Position numbers and translations under genes: made by a program. Of a stretch of DNA of 64,000 nucleotides, positions 46,911 to 57,500 are shown one piece after another (positions within the stretch are counted from its first letter, which is position 1; each line of letters opens with the position of its first letter). A model generated the notes under the pieces. That model made no database searches. It saw nothing but the letters and a program-made list of their open reading frames with translations, and was not told where the DNA came from. Source of the DNA: UBA2241 sp963777895 (GTDB taxonomy: Bacteria > Actinomycetota > Thermoleophilia > UBA2241). Where the stretch lies: NCBI GenBank assembly GCA_963777895.1, contig CAVZSF010000005.1, forward strand, positions 62,001 through 126,000, read 5' to 3'.

Positions 46911-48587
46911 ATGGCGACGGATCCCGCGTCGATGACGACGAACGGCGCGGCAGCCGCTGCGAGCGCCGCGGAGGCGGCGAAGAAGGGCGCCGGCACGGTC
47001 CTGCTCGCACTCGCCGCCGGGCAGTTCCTCATGATCCTCGACTCGTCGGTCATGAACGTCTCGATCGCGACCGTCGCGGAGGACGTCGGCACCACCGTGG
47101 CGGGCATCCAGACGGCGATCACCCTCTACACGCTGGTGATGGCCAGCCTCGTGATCGTGGGCGGCAAGCTCGGCACGATCATGGGCCGCAAGCGCGCCTT
47201 CTCCCTCGGTCTCGTGATCTACGCCTGCGGCTCGATGACGACGGCGCTCTCGCCCAGCCTGCCCGTGCTGCTCTTCGGCTGGTCGTTCCTCGAAGGCGTG
47301 GGGGCCGCGCTCATCCTGCCCGCCATCGTCGCGCTGGTGGCCGGCAACTTCCCGGCGCCGGCGCGGCCCAAGGCCTACGGCCTGATCGCCGCGGCTGCCG
47401 CCATCGCCGTCGCGGTCGGGCCGCTGATCGGCGGGCTGGCGACGACGTACGCGTCGTGGCGCTGGGTCTTCGCCGGCGAGGTCATCGTCGCTGCCCTGAT
47501 CCTTCTCTTCGCGCGGCGCATCCAGGACGCGCCGCCGGCGCAGCGCCCGCACCTCGACCTGATCGGCGCCGTCCTCTCGGCCGCCGGGCTCGCGATGATC
47601 GTGCTCGGCGTGCTCAAGACATCGGAGTGGGGCTGGGTCGAGCCGAAGACCAGCGACTCGCCGTCCATCCTCGGCTTGTCGCCGTCGATCTGGCTGATCA
47701 TGGGCGGCATCCTTGTGATCTGGGCGTTCTTCCGCTGGCAGGCGCGCCTCCAGGAGCGGGGCAAGGAACCTCTCGTCGACCCCGCGCTGCTGGAGGTGCG
47801 GCAGCTGCGGGCGGGGCTCGTGTCCTTCTTCTCGCAGTACTTCTTGCAGGCCGGCGTCTTCTTCCTCGTGCCGCTCTTCCTCTCGATCGTCCTCGGGATG
47901 TCGGCGATCGACACGGGCCTTCGCCTGGTGCCGCTCTCGGTGACGCTGCTGCTGGCCGCGGTCGGTGTCCCGAAGCTGCGGCCCAGGGCCAACCCGCGGC
48001 GGGTGGTCAGGGTCGGTCTCCTCTTCTTCCTGGTCGGTCTCCTGATCCTGCTCGGCGGCCTCGACCTGGACGCCGACGCGAGCATCGTCGCGATCCCCAT
48101 GCTCCTGATCGGGTTCGGCATGGGCGCGATGGCCTCACAGCTCGGCGCCGTGACCGTGTCGGCGGTGCCGGACGAGAAGAGCCCCGAGGTCGGCGGCCTG
48201 CAGAACACCATGACGAACCTGGGGATCTCGCTGAGCACGGCGCTGGTCGGCTCGATCATGATCGCCGTGCTCACCTCGTCGTTCATCGCCAACATCCAGA
48301 ACAACCCCGCGGTGCCGGAATCGGTGAAGCAGCAGGCGAACGTCGAGCTGGCCGGCGGTATCCCGTTCATGTCGGACGCGGACCTGGAAGAGGCGATGAA
48401 GAACGCCGGCCAGCCGGAAGACGTCACGCAGGCCGCGCTGCAAGCGAACGCCGAAGGCCGGATCGCCGGGCTGCACACGGCGTTCGCCGTCCTGGCCGTC
48501 TTCGCTTGCATCGCCCTGGTGTTCACCCAGCGCCTCCCGACGAAGCCCGTAGGAGGGGCGCCGCCCGGCGAAGCGGAGGCGGCGTAG
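46911..48587 (+). CDS. MFS transporter, DHA2 (EmrB/QacA-like) family
   Basis: A drug-proton antiporter of 14 helices. The first helix is preceded by an alanine-rich arm; LAAGQFLMILDSSVMNVSIATVAED carries the DHA2 motif, GGKLGTIMGRKRAFSLGLVI is motif A, and LEGVGAALILPAIVALVAGNF with GLIAAAAAIAVAVGPLIGGL is motif C. The 558 residues include a soluble loop near 290-310 and an alanine/proline tail. ATG 46911 is chosen because of aaggagcgg seven bases ahead; an ATG-like GTG one codon earlier is possible. No regulator gene is adjacent. The substrate is unknown; such pumps export hydrophobic or cationic compounds. Confidence 0.9.
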   Translation: MATDPASMTTNGAAAAASAAEAAKKGAGTVLLALAAGQFLMILDSSVMNVSIATVAEDVGTTVAGIQTAITLYTLVMASLVIVGGKLGTIMGRKRAFSLGLVIYACGSMTTALSPSLPVLLFGWSFLEGVGAALILPAIVALVAGNFPAPARPKAYGLIAAAAAIAVAVGPLIGGLATTYASWRWVFAGEVIVAALILLFARRIQDAPPAQRPHLDLIGAVLSAAGLAMIVLGVLKTSEWGWVEPKTSDSPSILGLSPSIWLIMGGILVIWAFFRWQARLQERGKEPLVDPALLEVRQLRAGLVSFFSQYFLQAGVFFLVPLFLSIVLGMSAIDTGLRLVPLSVTLLLAAVGVPKLRPRANPRRVVRVGLLFFLVGLLILLGGLDLDADASIVAIPMLLIGFGMGAMASQLGAVTVSAVPDEKSPEVGGLQNTMTNLGISLSTALVGSIMIAVLTSSFIANIQNNPAVPESVKQQANVELAGGIPFMSDADLEEAMKNAGQPEDVTQAALQANAEGRIAGLHTAFAVLAVFACIALVFTQRLPTKPVGGAPPGEAEAA

Positions 48588-48660
48588 ACGCAGCAGGCGG
48601 ACGCCCGGGACTCCGCCATGGCCGCCTAAGGCCGGGCAGGTCGGGCGGTATGCTGTGCCG

Positions 48661-49988
48661 ATGAGCGACCGTAGACGAGAAGGCCCGGGGGGCCGGCGAC
48701 CTTGGCTTCGACTGGTCGGACGAGCCGCCCCCGCGCGCCCGTGACTCCCGCGAGGCCGCGCCAACGACATGAGGCGGCAGGTGTCGTCGACCAGCGCGCG
48801 TCCGCTGGCGAACGGACGCGGCGCGTCCCGCTCGAGCCGGCGCCCGACGAGGAGCTGCCGCTGCATCCCGACGAGGTCGGGACCGGCGGCCTGAAGCGCT
48901 GGGGACGCACCGGCGGCCATGTCCCCCGCGTCGTCGTCGTGTACTCGCCGGCGGAGCCCCGGAAGCAGGGGCCGGGCTTCCGCATCCCGGTCAAGTTCCT
49001 CGTCTTCCTGGGCGCCGCTGCCGTCGGCCTCTACCTGGTCTGGCCACAGCTGCTCGACCTCTGGGATGCCGTGCCCGGCCTGTACACCATCAAGTGGTTC
49101 TGGTTCGTCCTCATGGTGCTGCTCGAGGCCGGAGCGTTCGCCTGCTACTGGGGGATGATGCGCGTGACCACGCGCGAGCCTCGCTGGTTCGTGATCGCGA
49201 CGACGCAGCTGGCGAGCAACGCGTTCACCAGGATCGTGCCGGGCGGGGCCGCCTCCGGCGCCCCCCTCGGCTACCAGATGCTCGTCACGTCGGGCTCCGA
49301 GAAGGGGCAGGCGGTCACGGGCCTGACCGCGAACACCCTGCTCTCGAACGCCGTGCTCTTCCTGCTGCCGATCCTGTCGCTGCCGGCGATCCTCGGCGGC
49401 GCGCCCATCGACCCGAGCCTGCTGCGCACCATGATCGTCGGTGTGGTGCTCGCCGTCCTCATCATGGTCGGAGGGGCGGTCGCGCTGTTCACCGACCGGG
49501 CGCTGCTGTTCGTCGGGCGCGCCGTGCGGCGCGTGCTGAACCGGGTGAGGAAGGGGGGTGCGCCCCGCGACGGATTGCCGGCCCGGCTGCTCGTGGAACG
49601 CGACTTCGTCAAGGGTGCGCTCGGCGACAGGTGGTGGGTGGCGCTGCCCTGCGCGGCCGGCAACTGGCTGCTCGACTTCGGCGCCCTGCTCGCGGCGCTC
49701 GCGGCTGTCGGCGCGAGCCCGCGGCCGTCGCTCGTCCTGCTCGGCTACGTCGTGGCGGCGATCCTGGCGTGGGTGCCGCTCACGCCCGGCGGGTTGGGCT
49801 TCGTCGAGGTCGGTCTGACGGCGACCCTCGGCTTGGCCGGCGTCGGCGCCGCCGAGGCGACCACCGCCGTGCTGGCCTACCGCCTCGTGAGCTTCTGGCT
49901 GCCGATTCCCGCAGGCCTCGTGGCTGGCGTTCTCTACCGCCGGCGGTTCGGCGGCAAGGAGCGGGAAGCGGCGGGCAGCGAGGCGTAG
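48661..49988 (+). CDS. Flippase-like / UPF0104 membrane protein (start uncertain)
   Basis: A lysylphosphatidylglycerol-synthase-like (UPF0104) integral membrane protein. Eight or so helices are visible: FLVFLGAAAVGLYLVW, WFWFVLMVLLEAGAFACYWG, VIATTQLASNAFTRIVPGGAASG (family hallmark), TANTLLSNAVLFLLPILSL, MIVGVVLAVLIMVGGAVAL, WVALPCAAGNWLLDFGALLA, and VVAAILAWVPLTPGGLGFVEVG (second hallmark). Such proteins move lipid-linked or charged lipid headgroups. The N-terminal 85 residues are basic and disordered. The frame is open from 48702 (TTG), but an ATG at 48661 with MSDRRREGPGG is a better start if one indel near 48690 in a G run is allowed; I list the longer gene. Lipid specificity is unknown. 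Confidence 0.75.
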
Positions 49989-50014
49989 AGGCGGCCGGGC
50001 GGCCGGCGACGCGT

Positions 50015-50044
50015 TCCTCCTCCTCCTCCTCCTCCTCCTCCTCC
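50015..50044. repeat. (TCC)10 trinucleotide run
   Basis: Ten exact copies of tcc at 50015-50044, between the flippase-like gene and the QueG-like gene (start 50125). It lies in a noncoding gap, 27 bases after the stop codon. Strand slippage may change its length. Confidence 0.95.
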
Positions 50045-50124
50045 GGCGAAGGCTCGCTTTTGGTCTCTCCTCCGTTTGGCGGGCGTACCATCCCCGGGGA
50101 CGAACGAACGGGGGGGGGCGGCGG

Positions 50125-50955
50125 ATGGGCGACATGCAGAGCACGATCCTCGAGAAGGCGCGTGATCTGGGCGCCGACGCGGTAGGCATTGCGAGCGTCG
50201 AGCAGCTCAGGAGTTCGCCGTCACACCGGCTGCTCGCCCGCTACGGCACGAAGATCGACGGCGAGTACGCCTACGACGAGGAGAGCGACCTCAGGCAGGT
50301 CGGCTGGCCTGTGGACGCGCGCTCCGCTGTGGTCGTCGCCGTCTCGCATCCCAGGGATCAGCCCGAGCTGGACTGGTCCGTTTCGTCGGGCCAGACGCTC
50401 GGCAATCGGCGGCTCGTGGAGATCGCCGATCAGCTGGCCACCTGGGCGCAGGGACACCTCCGGATGCAGGCGTATCCCATGACGTACTGGGTCGAGCACG
50501 GCGGCGTCTTCCTCAAAGACGCCGCCGTGCTCGCCGGCCTGGGCTGCGTCGGCCGGAACAACCTGCTGATCACGCCCGATCGCGGGCCTCGGGTCCGCCT
50601 GCGCGCCGTCCTGCTGGATGCGGAGCTGACGCCGACGGGACCCGTGGAGTTCGATCCCTGCCTGGGCTGTGACGAGCCCTGCCGCGGCGCCTGCCCTCAG
50701 AAGGCGTTCGCGCGCGCCGCGCTCTCCGCGGACGAGGCGGGCCAGGAGCATCTCCCCGGACGCGACGGCACCTACGGCCGCGCGTCCTGCTTCGTGCAGA
50801 TGGAACAGGACAATGAGGACTCGGGCGTCGAGATCGACGAGGAGTTCCTGCTCGACGCTCCGCCGACGGGGGCGTCGCTCGAGGAAGAGTTCCGCTCGGA
50901 GGGACGCATCAAGTGGTGCCGGCGCTGCGAGCTGGCATGTCCGGTGGGGGAGTAG
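50125..50955 (+). CDS. Epoxyqueuosine reductase-like iron-sulfur protein
   Basis: A 276-residue protein of the QueG/COG1600-type family, related to cobalamin-dependent epoxyqueuosine reductase. Conserved: ILEKARDLGADAVGIASVEQL near the start, SAVVVAVSHPRDQPELDW, MTYWVEHGGVFLKDAAVLAG followed by LGCVGRNNLLITPDRGP, then two cluster sites CLGCDEPCRGACPQKAFA and CRRCELACPVGE at the C-terminal end. Full QueG has a longer C-terminal part with HEAT-like helices, absent here, so it may be a shorter relative with another redox role. The ATG at 50125 is behind a long G run (50111-50118). It lies alone between the flippase-like gene and a 560-base leader. Confidence 0.8.
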   Translation: MGDMQSTILEKARDLGADAVGIASVEQLRSSPSHRLLARYGTKIDGEYAYDEESDLRQVGWPVDARSAVVVAVSHPRDQPELDWSVSSGQTLGNRRLVEIADQLATWAQGHLRMQAYPMTYWVEHGGVFLKDAAVLAGLGCVGRNNLLITPDRGPRVRLRAVLLDAELTPTGPVEFDPCLGCDEPCRGACPQKAFARAALSADEAGQEHLPGRDGTYGRASCFVQMEQDNEDSGVEIDEEFLLDAPPTGASLEEEFRSEGRIKWCRRCELACPVGE

Positions 50956-51518
50956 GAGGGAAGAACGGACGTCTGCCGCAGGGCTGCGCAGCGCGAGCTC
51001 GCCCCGGCGTGAGGGGTCACCGAGAGGACCAGCTCGATGGCGAGGACACGACCCTTCATTGACCCTTCCCTCCTTGGTGCCTGAACGTTCGGTCAGCTCG
51101 TTAGGTCTGCCTGCGCGCTGGACCCAAATGGAGTCCGGTACGCCTCAGAAGGAGCACGCTAGGTGAATGTGAAGGCGACGGAGCAGGTCGACATGTTGCC
51201 TACAGTGGCAACGAGGTAAATCGTTGCATGACCGTTCGCCGAACGATGAATCGATACGCCCAACCCCCTACCGTTGCCGACCTGTTTTTGCTAGCTTCGA
51301 GCAAGCGCCGACGGGGACGGCGCGTGGGGGGTACCGATCAGTGGCGCTGGGGCAATGCGCCCGCGCTCGGCGAGCCCCTTGATCCCCTCATGCGACGCTG
51401 CCCCGAGCGTGGAATCACCCTCAAACGGGTGACGCGCTGGCCGGCGACGGGCTCGTAGTGTCGCCGCCAGGGGAAATGCGCAGGCGGTGTGGGGCCGCCT
51501 GGTGTGAATGGGGGAGTC
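50956..51518. other. Long leader region ahead of the giant secreted protein, with hairpins
   Basis: No credible gene; the frame at 51228-51458 has biased, shadow-like translation. AT-richer than its surroundings in 51160-51300. Hairpins: GTTGCC (51195-51200) with GGCAAC (51207-51212); GCAACGA (51208-51214) with TCGTTGC (51221-51227); then CGTTC/GAACG near 51234-51246. The first two share the same bases, so only one can form at a time. Further down GATCA...TGATC and GGGGC...GCCCC can pair around 51337-51384. A structured 5' leader or clustered operators are possible. I saw no match to a riboswitch class that I know. Confidence 0.4.
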
Positions 51519-54500
51519 ATGCGCAGGTCGGTACGGTCGTTCTCAGCCCTGACTACGGTTTTCGTCGTACTTGTGATGGCGGTGGTGCTGCTGACTGCGC
51601 CGCTTGCCGTGTCGGCGAAGCCGAGCGCGTCACCGACGCCGACGCCGTCGGTGACGGCTGCGGCAAAGCCATCCCCGACGCCCACACCTACAAAGACGCC
51701 GCCTCCACCCCCGCCCGTCCCCCACCAAGGAGCGCCGTGGTTCCCGCCGGCTCTCTATGCGGGCGGCAACGCGGCGCTGAGCGGCACCACCAAGATCACA
51801 GGGCCCCTGGACGCCGTGGGAATGCCCGCCTCCGCCTTCTACGTCGGCGGGACACTGGCGAACACGAGCTTGGGCGACTTGAGAAGCATCTGGCAGTACC
51901 TGGCCTCCAGGCAGGACACCATCCCCTCCATGGGTGTCTTCGTCACGAGTGGCCTGGTCGCGCAGTTCACGCAAGGCCTCCCGACAGCGCCCGCGGGCAC
52001 GTCCTACAACGGCCTGAGTCTCACACGGGGCAAGACCTACGGTGACATCACCGTGAACGGGAACCTGACCATCTCCGGCTCCGGCACCTACAACTTCGGA
52101 GCGGTCTGGGTGACCGGCAACGTGGTCATCAACAGCAGCCAGGCAAATGTGACGATGAGCAAGCTGCATGTCGGCGGTTCGCTCACCGTCGGCGCCGGCC
52201 AGATGGTGGACCTCGGCTCGACTTACGTGGCCGGCAACACGTCACTCGCCGGTCAGCGTCAGTGGAAGATCAAGGTCCTGGTCGCGGACGGCAACGTGAC
52301 GATCGGCGGCACGCAGTCGATCGGCAGCTCCACAAGCCCCGCGGTCATCCTGATGAACGGCAGCGGCAAGGCCTTGAGCTACACGGGCACGGGCAGCTAC
52401 TACGGCCTGCTGTGCAATCGCTACGGCAGCTTCTCGTTCAGCAGCACCGGCAAGATCATCGGCTCGGTGCTCTGCGCTGGATCGGCCAGCATGACGAGCA
52501 GCGCCTCGATCGCCTACGACCCTGAGGTGGGGAGCCGAGTGTTCGGAGTTGCGCCGCCGACGACAAGCGCCTGGGTCAATGGAACGGCCGTTCCTCCGGC
52601 ACCATTGGCCTGGTACAACGCTTCGGCCGACGTCACCCTTTCAGCTGAGGCAAACGACTGGGCTGTTGTCACCGGCACGTACCACACCATCAACGCTGGC
52701 CTGCCCAATACCGGCCTCACGTTCCAAGTCCCCATGATGCCGTCTCCCGACGGGACATATGTCGTCACCTACTGGTCCGTTGACAGCATCGGCAACACGG
52801 AAGCCGATAGGGCCTTCAGCATCCACCTCGACACCACGAAGCCCACCACCACCGCGACCCCGAGCACCAGCGACTGGACCAAGGGCGACGTCACGGTGAC
52901 GCTCGCCGCCAGCGACCCTGGGGCGAGCACCAACCCCGCCACCGGCTCCGGCGTGAAGGCCACCTACTACACGGTCGACGGTGTGCAGAAGCCCTACACC
53001 GGCACCTTCACCGTCTCCGGCGAGGGTCTTCACCCGGTGACCTACTGGTCTGAGGACAACGCCGGCAACATCGAGACGGCGGGCAGCCTCACGATCAGGA
53101 TCGACACCACGAAGCCCACCACCGCGACCCCGAGCACCAGCGACTGGACCAAGGGCGACGTCACGGTGACGCTCGCCGCCAGCGACCCTGGGGCGAGCAC
53201 CAACCCCGCCACCGGCTCCGGCGTGAAGGCCACCTACTACACGGTCGACGGTGTGCAGAAGCCCTACACCGGCACCTTCACCGTCTCCGGCGAGGGTCTT
53301 CACCCGGTGACCTACTGGTCTGAGGACAACGCCGGCAACGTCGAGGACGCCCAGAGCATCCAGGTGCACATCGACACCACCAAGCCGGTGACCGGTGCCA
53401 CCGCGGTGCCGGCGACCTGGACCAACGGCAACGTCGTCGTGACCCTGAGCCCCGACGATGCCGGCGGCTCTGGCCTCAAGGCGACCCGCTACAAGATCGG
53501 CGCGAACGGCAACCCACAGGACTACAGCGCTCCGCTCGAGTTCACCGAACAGGGTGAGCCCACGATCTGCTACTGGTCTGAAGACAACGCCGGCAACGTC
53601 GAGGACGCCCAGAGCATCCAGGTGCACATCGACACCACCAAGCCCACGGGCACTGCGCTCATCAACGACGGCGCGACGTGGACGAAGGAAGCGACGGTGA
53701 ACGTCGCCGTGACCGCCTCGTCGGACATCTCGGGCGTCGCGAAGGTGCGTTTCAGCACCGACGATGTGCAATGGACGGCCTGGGAGGCGTTCAGCGAAAG
53801 CAAGACCCTGACCCTGCCCGGGCTCGACGGCAAGAAGACCGCCTTCGTCCAGCTTCAGGACGGCGCCGGCAACGAGTCCTCGACCTTCCAGGATTCGATC
53901 ACGCTCGACCGTCAGGCTCCGACGGTCACCGTCGAGTCGCCGGCAGGCGACAATGTCGCGCCCGAGCCGGTCCTCCAGTACTCGATCGTCGATGAGGCCA
54001 GCGGCAGTGGGGCCGACACGAGCCGCACCCGGGTCCTGCTCGACGAAGAGGACCTTGGCAACATGGCGCCGGGCACGGTCATCACGCCGGCTCTTTCGGA
54101 CGGCCCGCACACTCTGACGATCACCGGCGTCGACACGGCCGGCAACGAGAATGAGACGACGACCGACTTCACTGTCGTCAGCGACGCCACGGCGCCGAGC
54201 AGCAGTCATGAGATCAGCGGCACCCTAGGGCAGAACGGCTGGTACACAAGTGCTGTCGAAGTCACGCTCTCCGCCGCCGACAACGACGGGGGTAGCGGCC
54301 TGCGAGCCCTCATGTGCTCGCTGGACGGCGAGGAACCCGTCGCCGTCGACCCAGCCCTCGGGTTCACCGTGTCGGCGCAGGGTCCGCACACCCTGGAATA
54401 CTGGGCGGTCGACAACGCCGAGAACGTCGAAGGTGCACATCAGGTCGAGTTCAAGATCGACGGCATCGCACCGGCCGATCCCGACGTTGCGGACGACTCC

Positions 54501-57500
54501 ACCTGGCACAACGACGTCGTCACCGTCATCGCGACGGGCGGAAGTGATCCGGAGCCGGGCAGCGGCTCAAGGATCCAATACAACGTGGACGGCGAGTGGG
54601 TCGACGGGGCGGGAGTCGAGCTGAGCGCCCAAGGCGTCAACGCGGTCTCGTTCCGCTCGATCGACAATGCCGGCAATGTCAGCGGCGAGGTGTCGACGAC
54701 CCGCTCTATCGACACGTGGTCTCCTTCGGAGCCGTGGGTCGACCAGGACAACCGCTGGCACAACACGCCAGTGAGCGTGACTGCCGATGACGCGTCGGAC
54801 GACGGGCCCAGCAGTGGCTTCCACATCCAGTATTGCATCGACGGCCAGATCTGGATCGACGGAGCCAGCGTGACACTCTCCGCGGAGGGAAGGAACCACG
54901 TCTCCTTCCGGACGATCGACGGTGCGGGCAACACGAGTACGCAAGTCTCCACCTCGCGCATGATCGACACACAGGCGCCGAGCATCCCGAGTCTCAATGG
55001 AGACGACGCCTGGCATAGCACCGCCGTCACCGTCACTGCGAGCGGCTCGATCGACCCGTCCCCATCCAGCGACCTCTCCTACCAGCATCGTCTCAGCACG
55101 AGCGGGGCCTGGGTACCTGGCGCGTCGTACATCGTGCCCGCCGACGGCACGACCGAGGGCGAGAACATCGTGCAGTTCCGGGCCGTCGACGGGGCGGGCA
55201 ATGCGAGCCAGCCGGCGACGGCGACCGTCAAGATCTACTCCGGCGCGCCGACGATCCGCGCGGACGGGGCTCCGACAAGCTACTGGACGAACGAACCGGT
55301 GACGCTGACGTTCGTGCCGAAGGTGGGACCCTTCACTCCTGCAGCCGTCACCTGCGACCTTGGCGACGGGCTGGGATGGAGGTCGCTCCTTCCTGACGTC
55401 GACGGCGCCTATCGACTGTTCCCCTTTGAAGCGAATGGCGAGTACTCGATCGACTTTCGGGTCACCGACTCGCAACTCACGCCTACTGTGGCCGAGGGCC
55501 ATGTCGAGTTCGGCATCGACCGCACAGCGCCCGAAGTCAGCCTCGAGGCGCCCAACGGCGCGGCCACCGGCTACAACCGCCCCGTCTTCCGCTTCAGCGC
55601 GTCCGATGCCGGTGGCAGCGCTCTGGCCTCGGCCGATCCCGTGGCCAGGGTCGACGGACAGCTCGTCGAGGCTGTCTCGGACCACCCGCTTCCCCTCCCG
55701 CTCGCCAACGGTGACCACGTTTTCAGCTTCGTAGCGAAGGACGTGGCCGGCAGCGTGACGACAGTCTCGTACCCCTTCCGCGTCGACGCGCCTGCCTTCA
55801 CCGTGAAGTCGCCGAACCCGGACGAGGGCGACGTCGTCGGTCTCTACGCGGACGACGGCGCCGAAACGGGCAACCCGGATGGCAGTTGGACGGGCAAGAG
55901 CTGGGAGTGGACGGTGACGGAGGGCGATCTCGAGCCACTGACCTTCGAGGGCCCGATCGCCTTCGTCGTGCCTGACGCCCCGACGTCGCCATCGACGTCT
56001 TACGGTATCAGGCTGGTCGTCACCGACACGGCGGAGGGGGGAACCGGCGCGAAGTGCGAGACGCAGCAGGACCTGGCCGTAGGTGGTTTGGCTCCGCGGG
56101 TGCACGCACTCGACGTTGAAGTCCTCGCCGGTCAGCCGGCCAAGTTGATGGGACGGTTCCTTGACCCCGGCTGGCTGCAGAAGCACACGGCAACGTGGAC
56201 GATCGACGGCATCGCCGGTCAGGTGGCCGGCAAGGTGACCGAGGATAACCTGGGGGCGATGGACACCGGCACCGTCGAGGGTGTCACCACATCGGCCCTC
56301 GCGCCTTCCGGAAGCTCCTACTCCGCGCACCTCACGGTCATGGACTCCACAGGGCGCAGCGCCACCGACGATTTCAAGATCAATGTCGTGACCGTGGACC
56401 CGACTGTCGACGATGAGGCCGGCAACGGCATCGGCGCCGCCACGCCGAAGCTGTACAGCGGCGGGCGTACGCACCTTTCGTACATCCAGTCGTCCACCGA
56501 CGTGGACATCTACGAAGTAACGCTGCCGAACACCGATCCCGTCCCCTATGGCACCGAAGTCCTGGTCACGCTCACTAGCGCCGACGTGGACTGTGACCTC
56601 GCGGTCGTCCAGGACCTGGGCGCGGATGCGGCCGTCGACGCGGGGCTCGAGGGCTCCTCGTTCTCGAGCGCAGGCATCTGGGAGTCGGCGGGCGGTTACA
56701 AGCACATGCCCGTCGACGAGGCGGGCGGTTACAAGCACATGCCGTACGAGGACATCGGTGGCTACAAGCACATGGCGATCGAGGATGCCGGCGGCTACAA
56801 GCACATGCCGTTCTACGACTGTGCGTACCTCTACTCCGGCGGCTACAAGCACATGCCCTACAACTTCACCGGCGGCTACAAGCACATGCCGTACGAGGAC
56901 GCCGGCGGCTACAAGCACATGCCGCCGCTGCTCTCTGCGCTGTTCACCCACACCGCGCCCGTCACGGCGCCGGACGGCTACTCGACGCTCGACGGCTACT
57001 CCTTCAGCGACATGAGCTTCGCCGGGCTTGACACGAGCATGGCGTCGGGCAGCGCCGTCAAGTTCGAAGAGCTCGGCTTCGACAACTCGGCGCTGGCGAA
57101 CAAGCGCGTGGCCGGCTTCTCGGCGCATGTCGGGACGGGCACCGAGGTCGTCCTGGCCCAGACCGACTTCGTCGACGGCCACACCTACATCCTCGTCAAG
57201 GGGGCCAACGGAGCCTCCTCGACCGCGGCGCCGTACACCCTCCAGGTCGAGACCTCGATGGCTCTGCACCTCCCCGACATCCTCAACGAGGGGATCGTGG
57301 AGCAGCCGAAGGTACCTGAGGGCCCCGACGATTCGCAGGTGATCTACACACACGGCGGTGCTCCGGCGACGCTCTTCGTCGCGCAGCCGGAGCGGTTCAA
57401 CGTCGTCAGCAAGAGCGATCAGGCGTGGGCGACTGTGCTGCAGCCATTGAAGGACGCCTGCGACAGTGATTACACAGGCGGCGGCGCGATCCTCACCATC

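Noticed and set aside
51228..51458. A 76-codon plus-strand frame
   Set aside because: Its composition is shadow-like, with no ribosome site or domain, and it overlaps the leader hairpins.
50956..51518. Cyclic-di-GMP (GEMM) or other known riboswitch in the leader
   Set aside because: I looked for the conserved GGGCAAACC and GACGCAAAGC-type blocks and did not find them; only simple hairpins remain.
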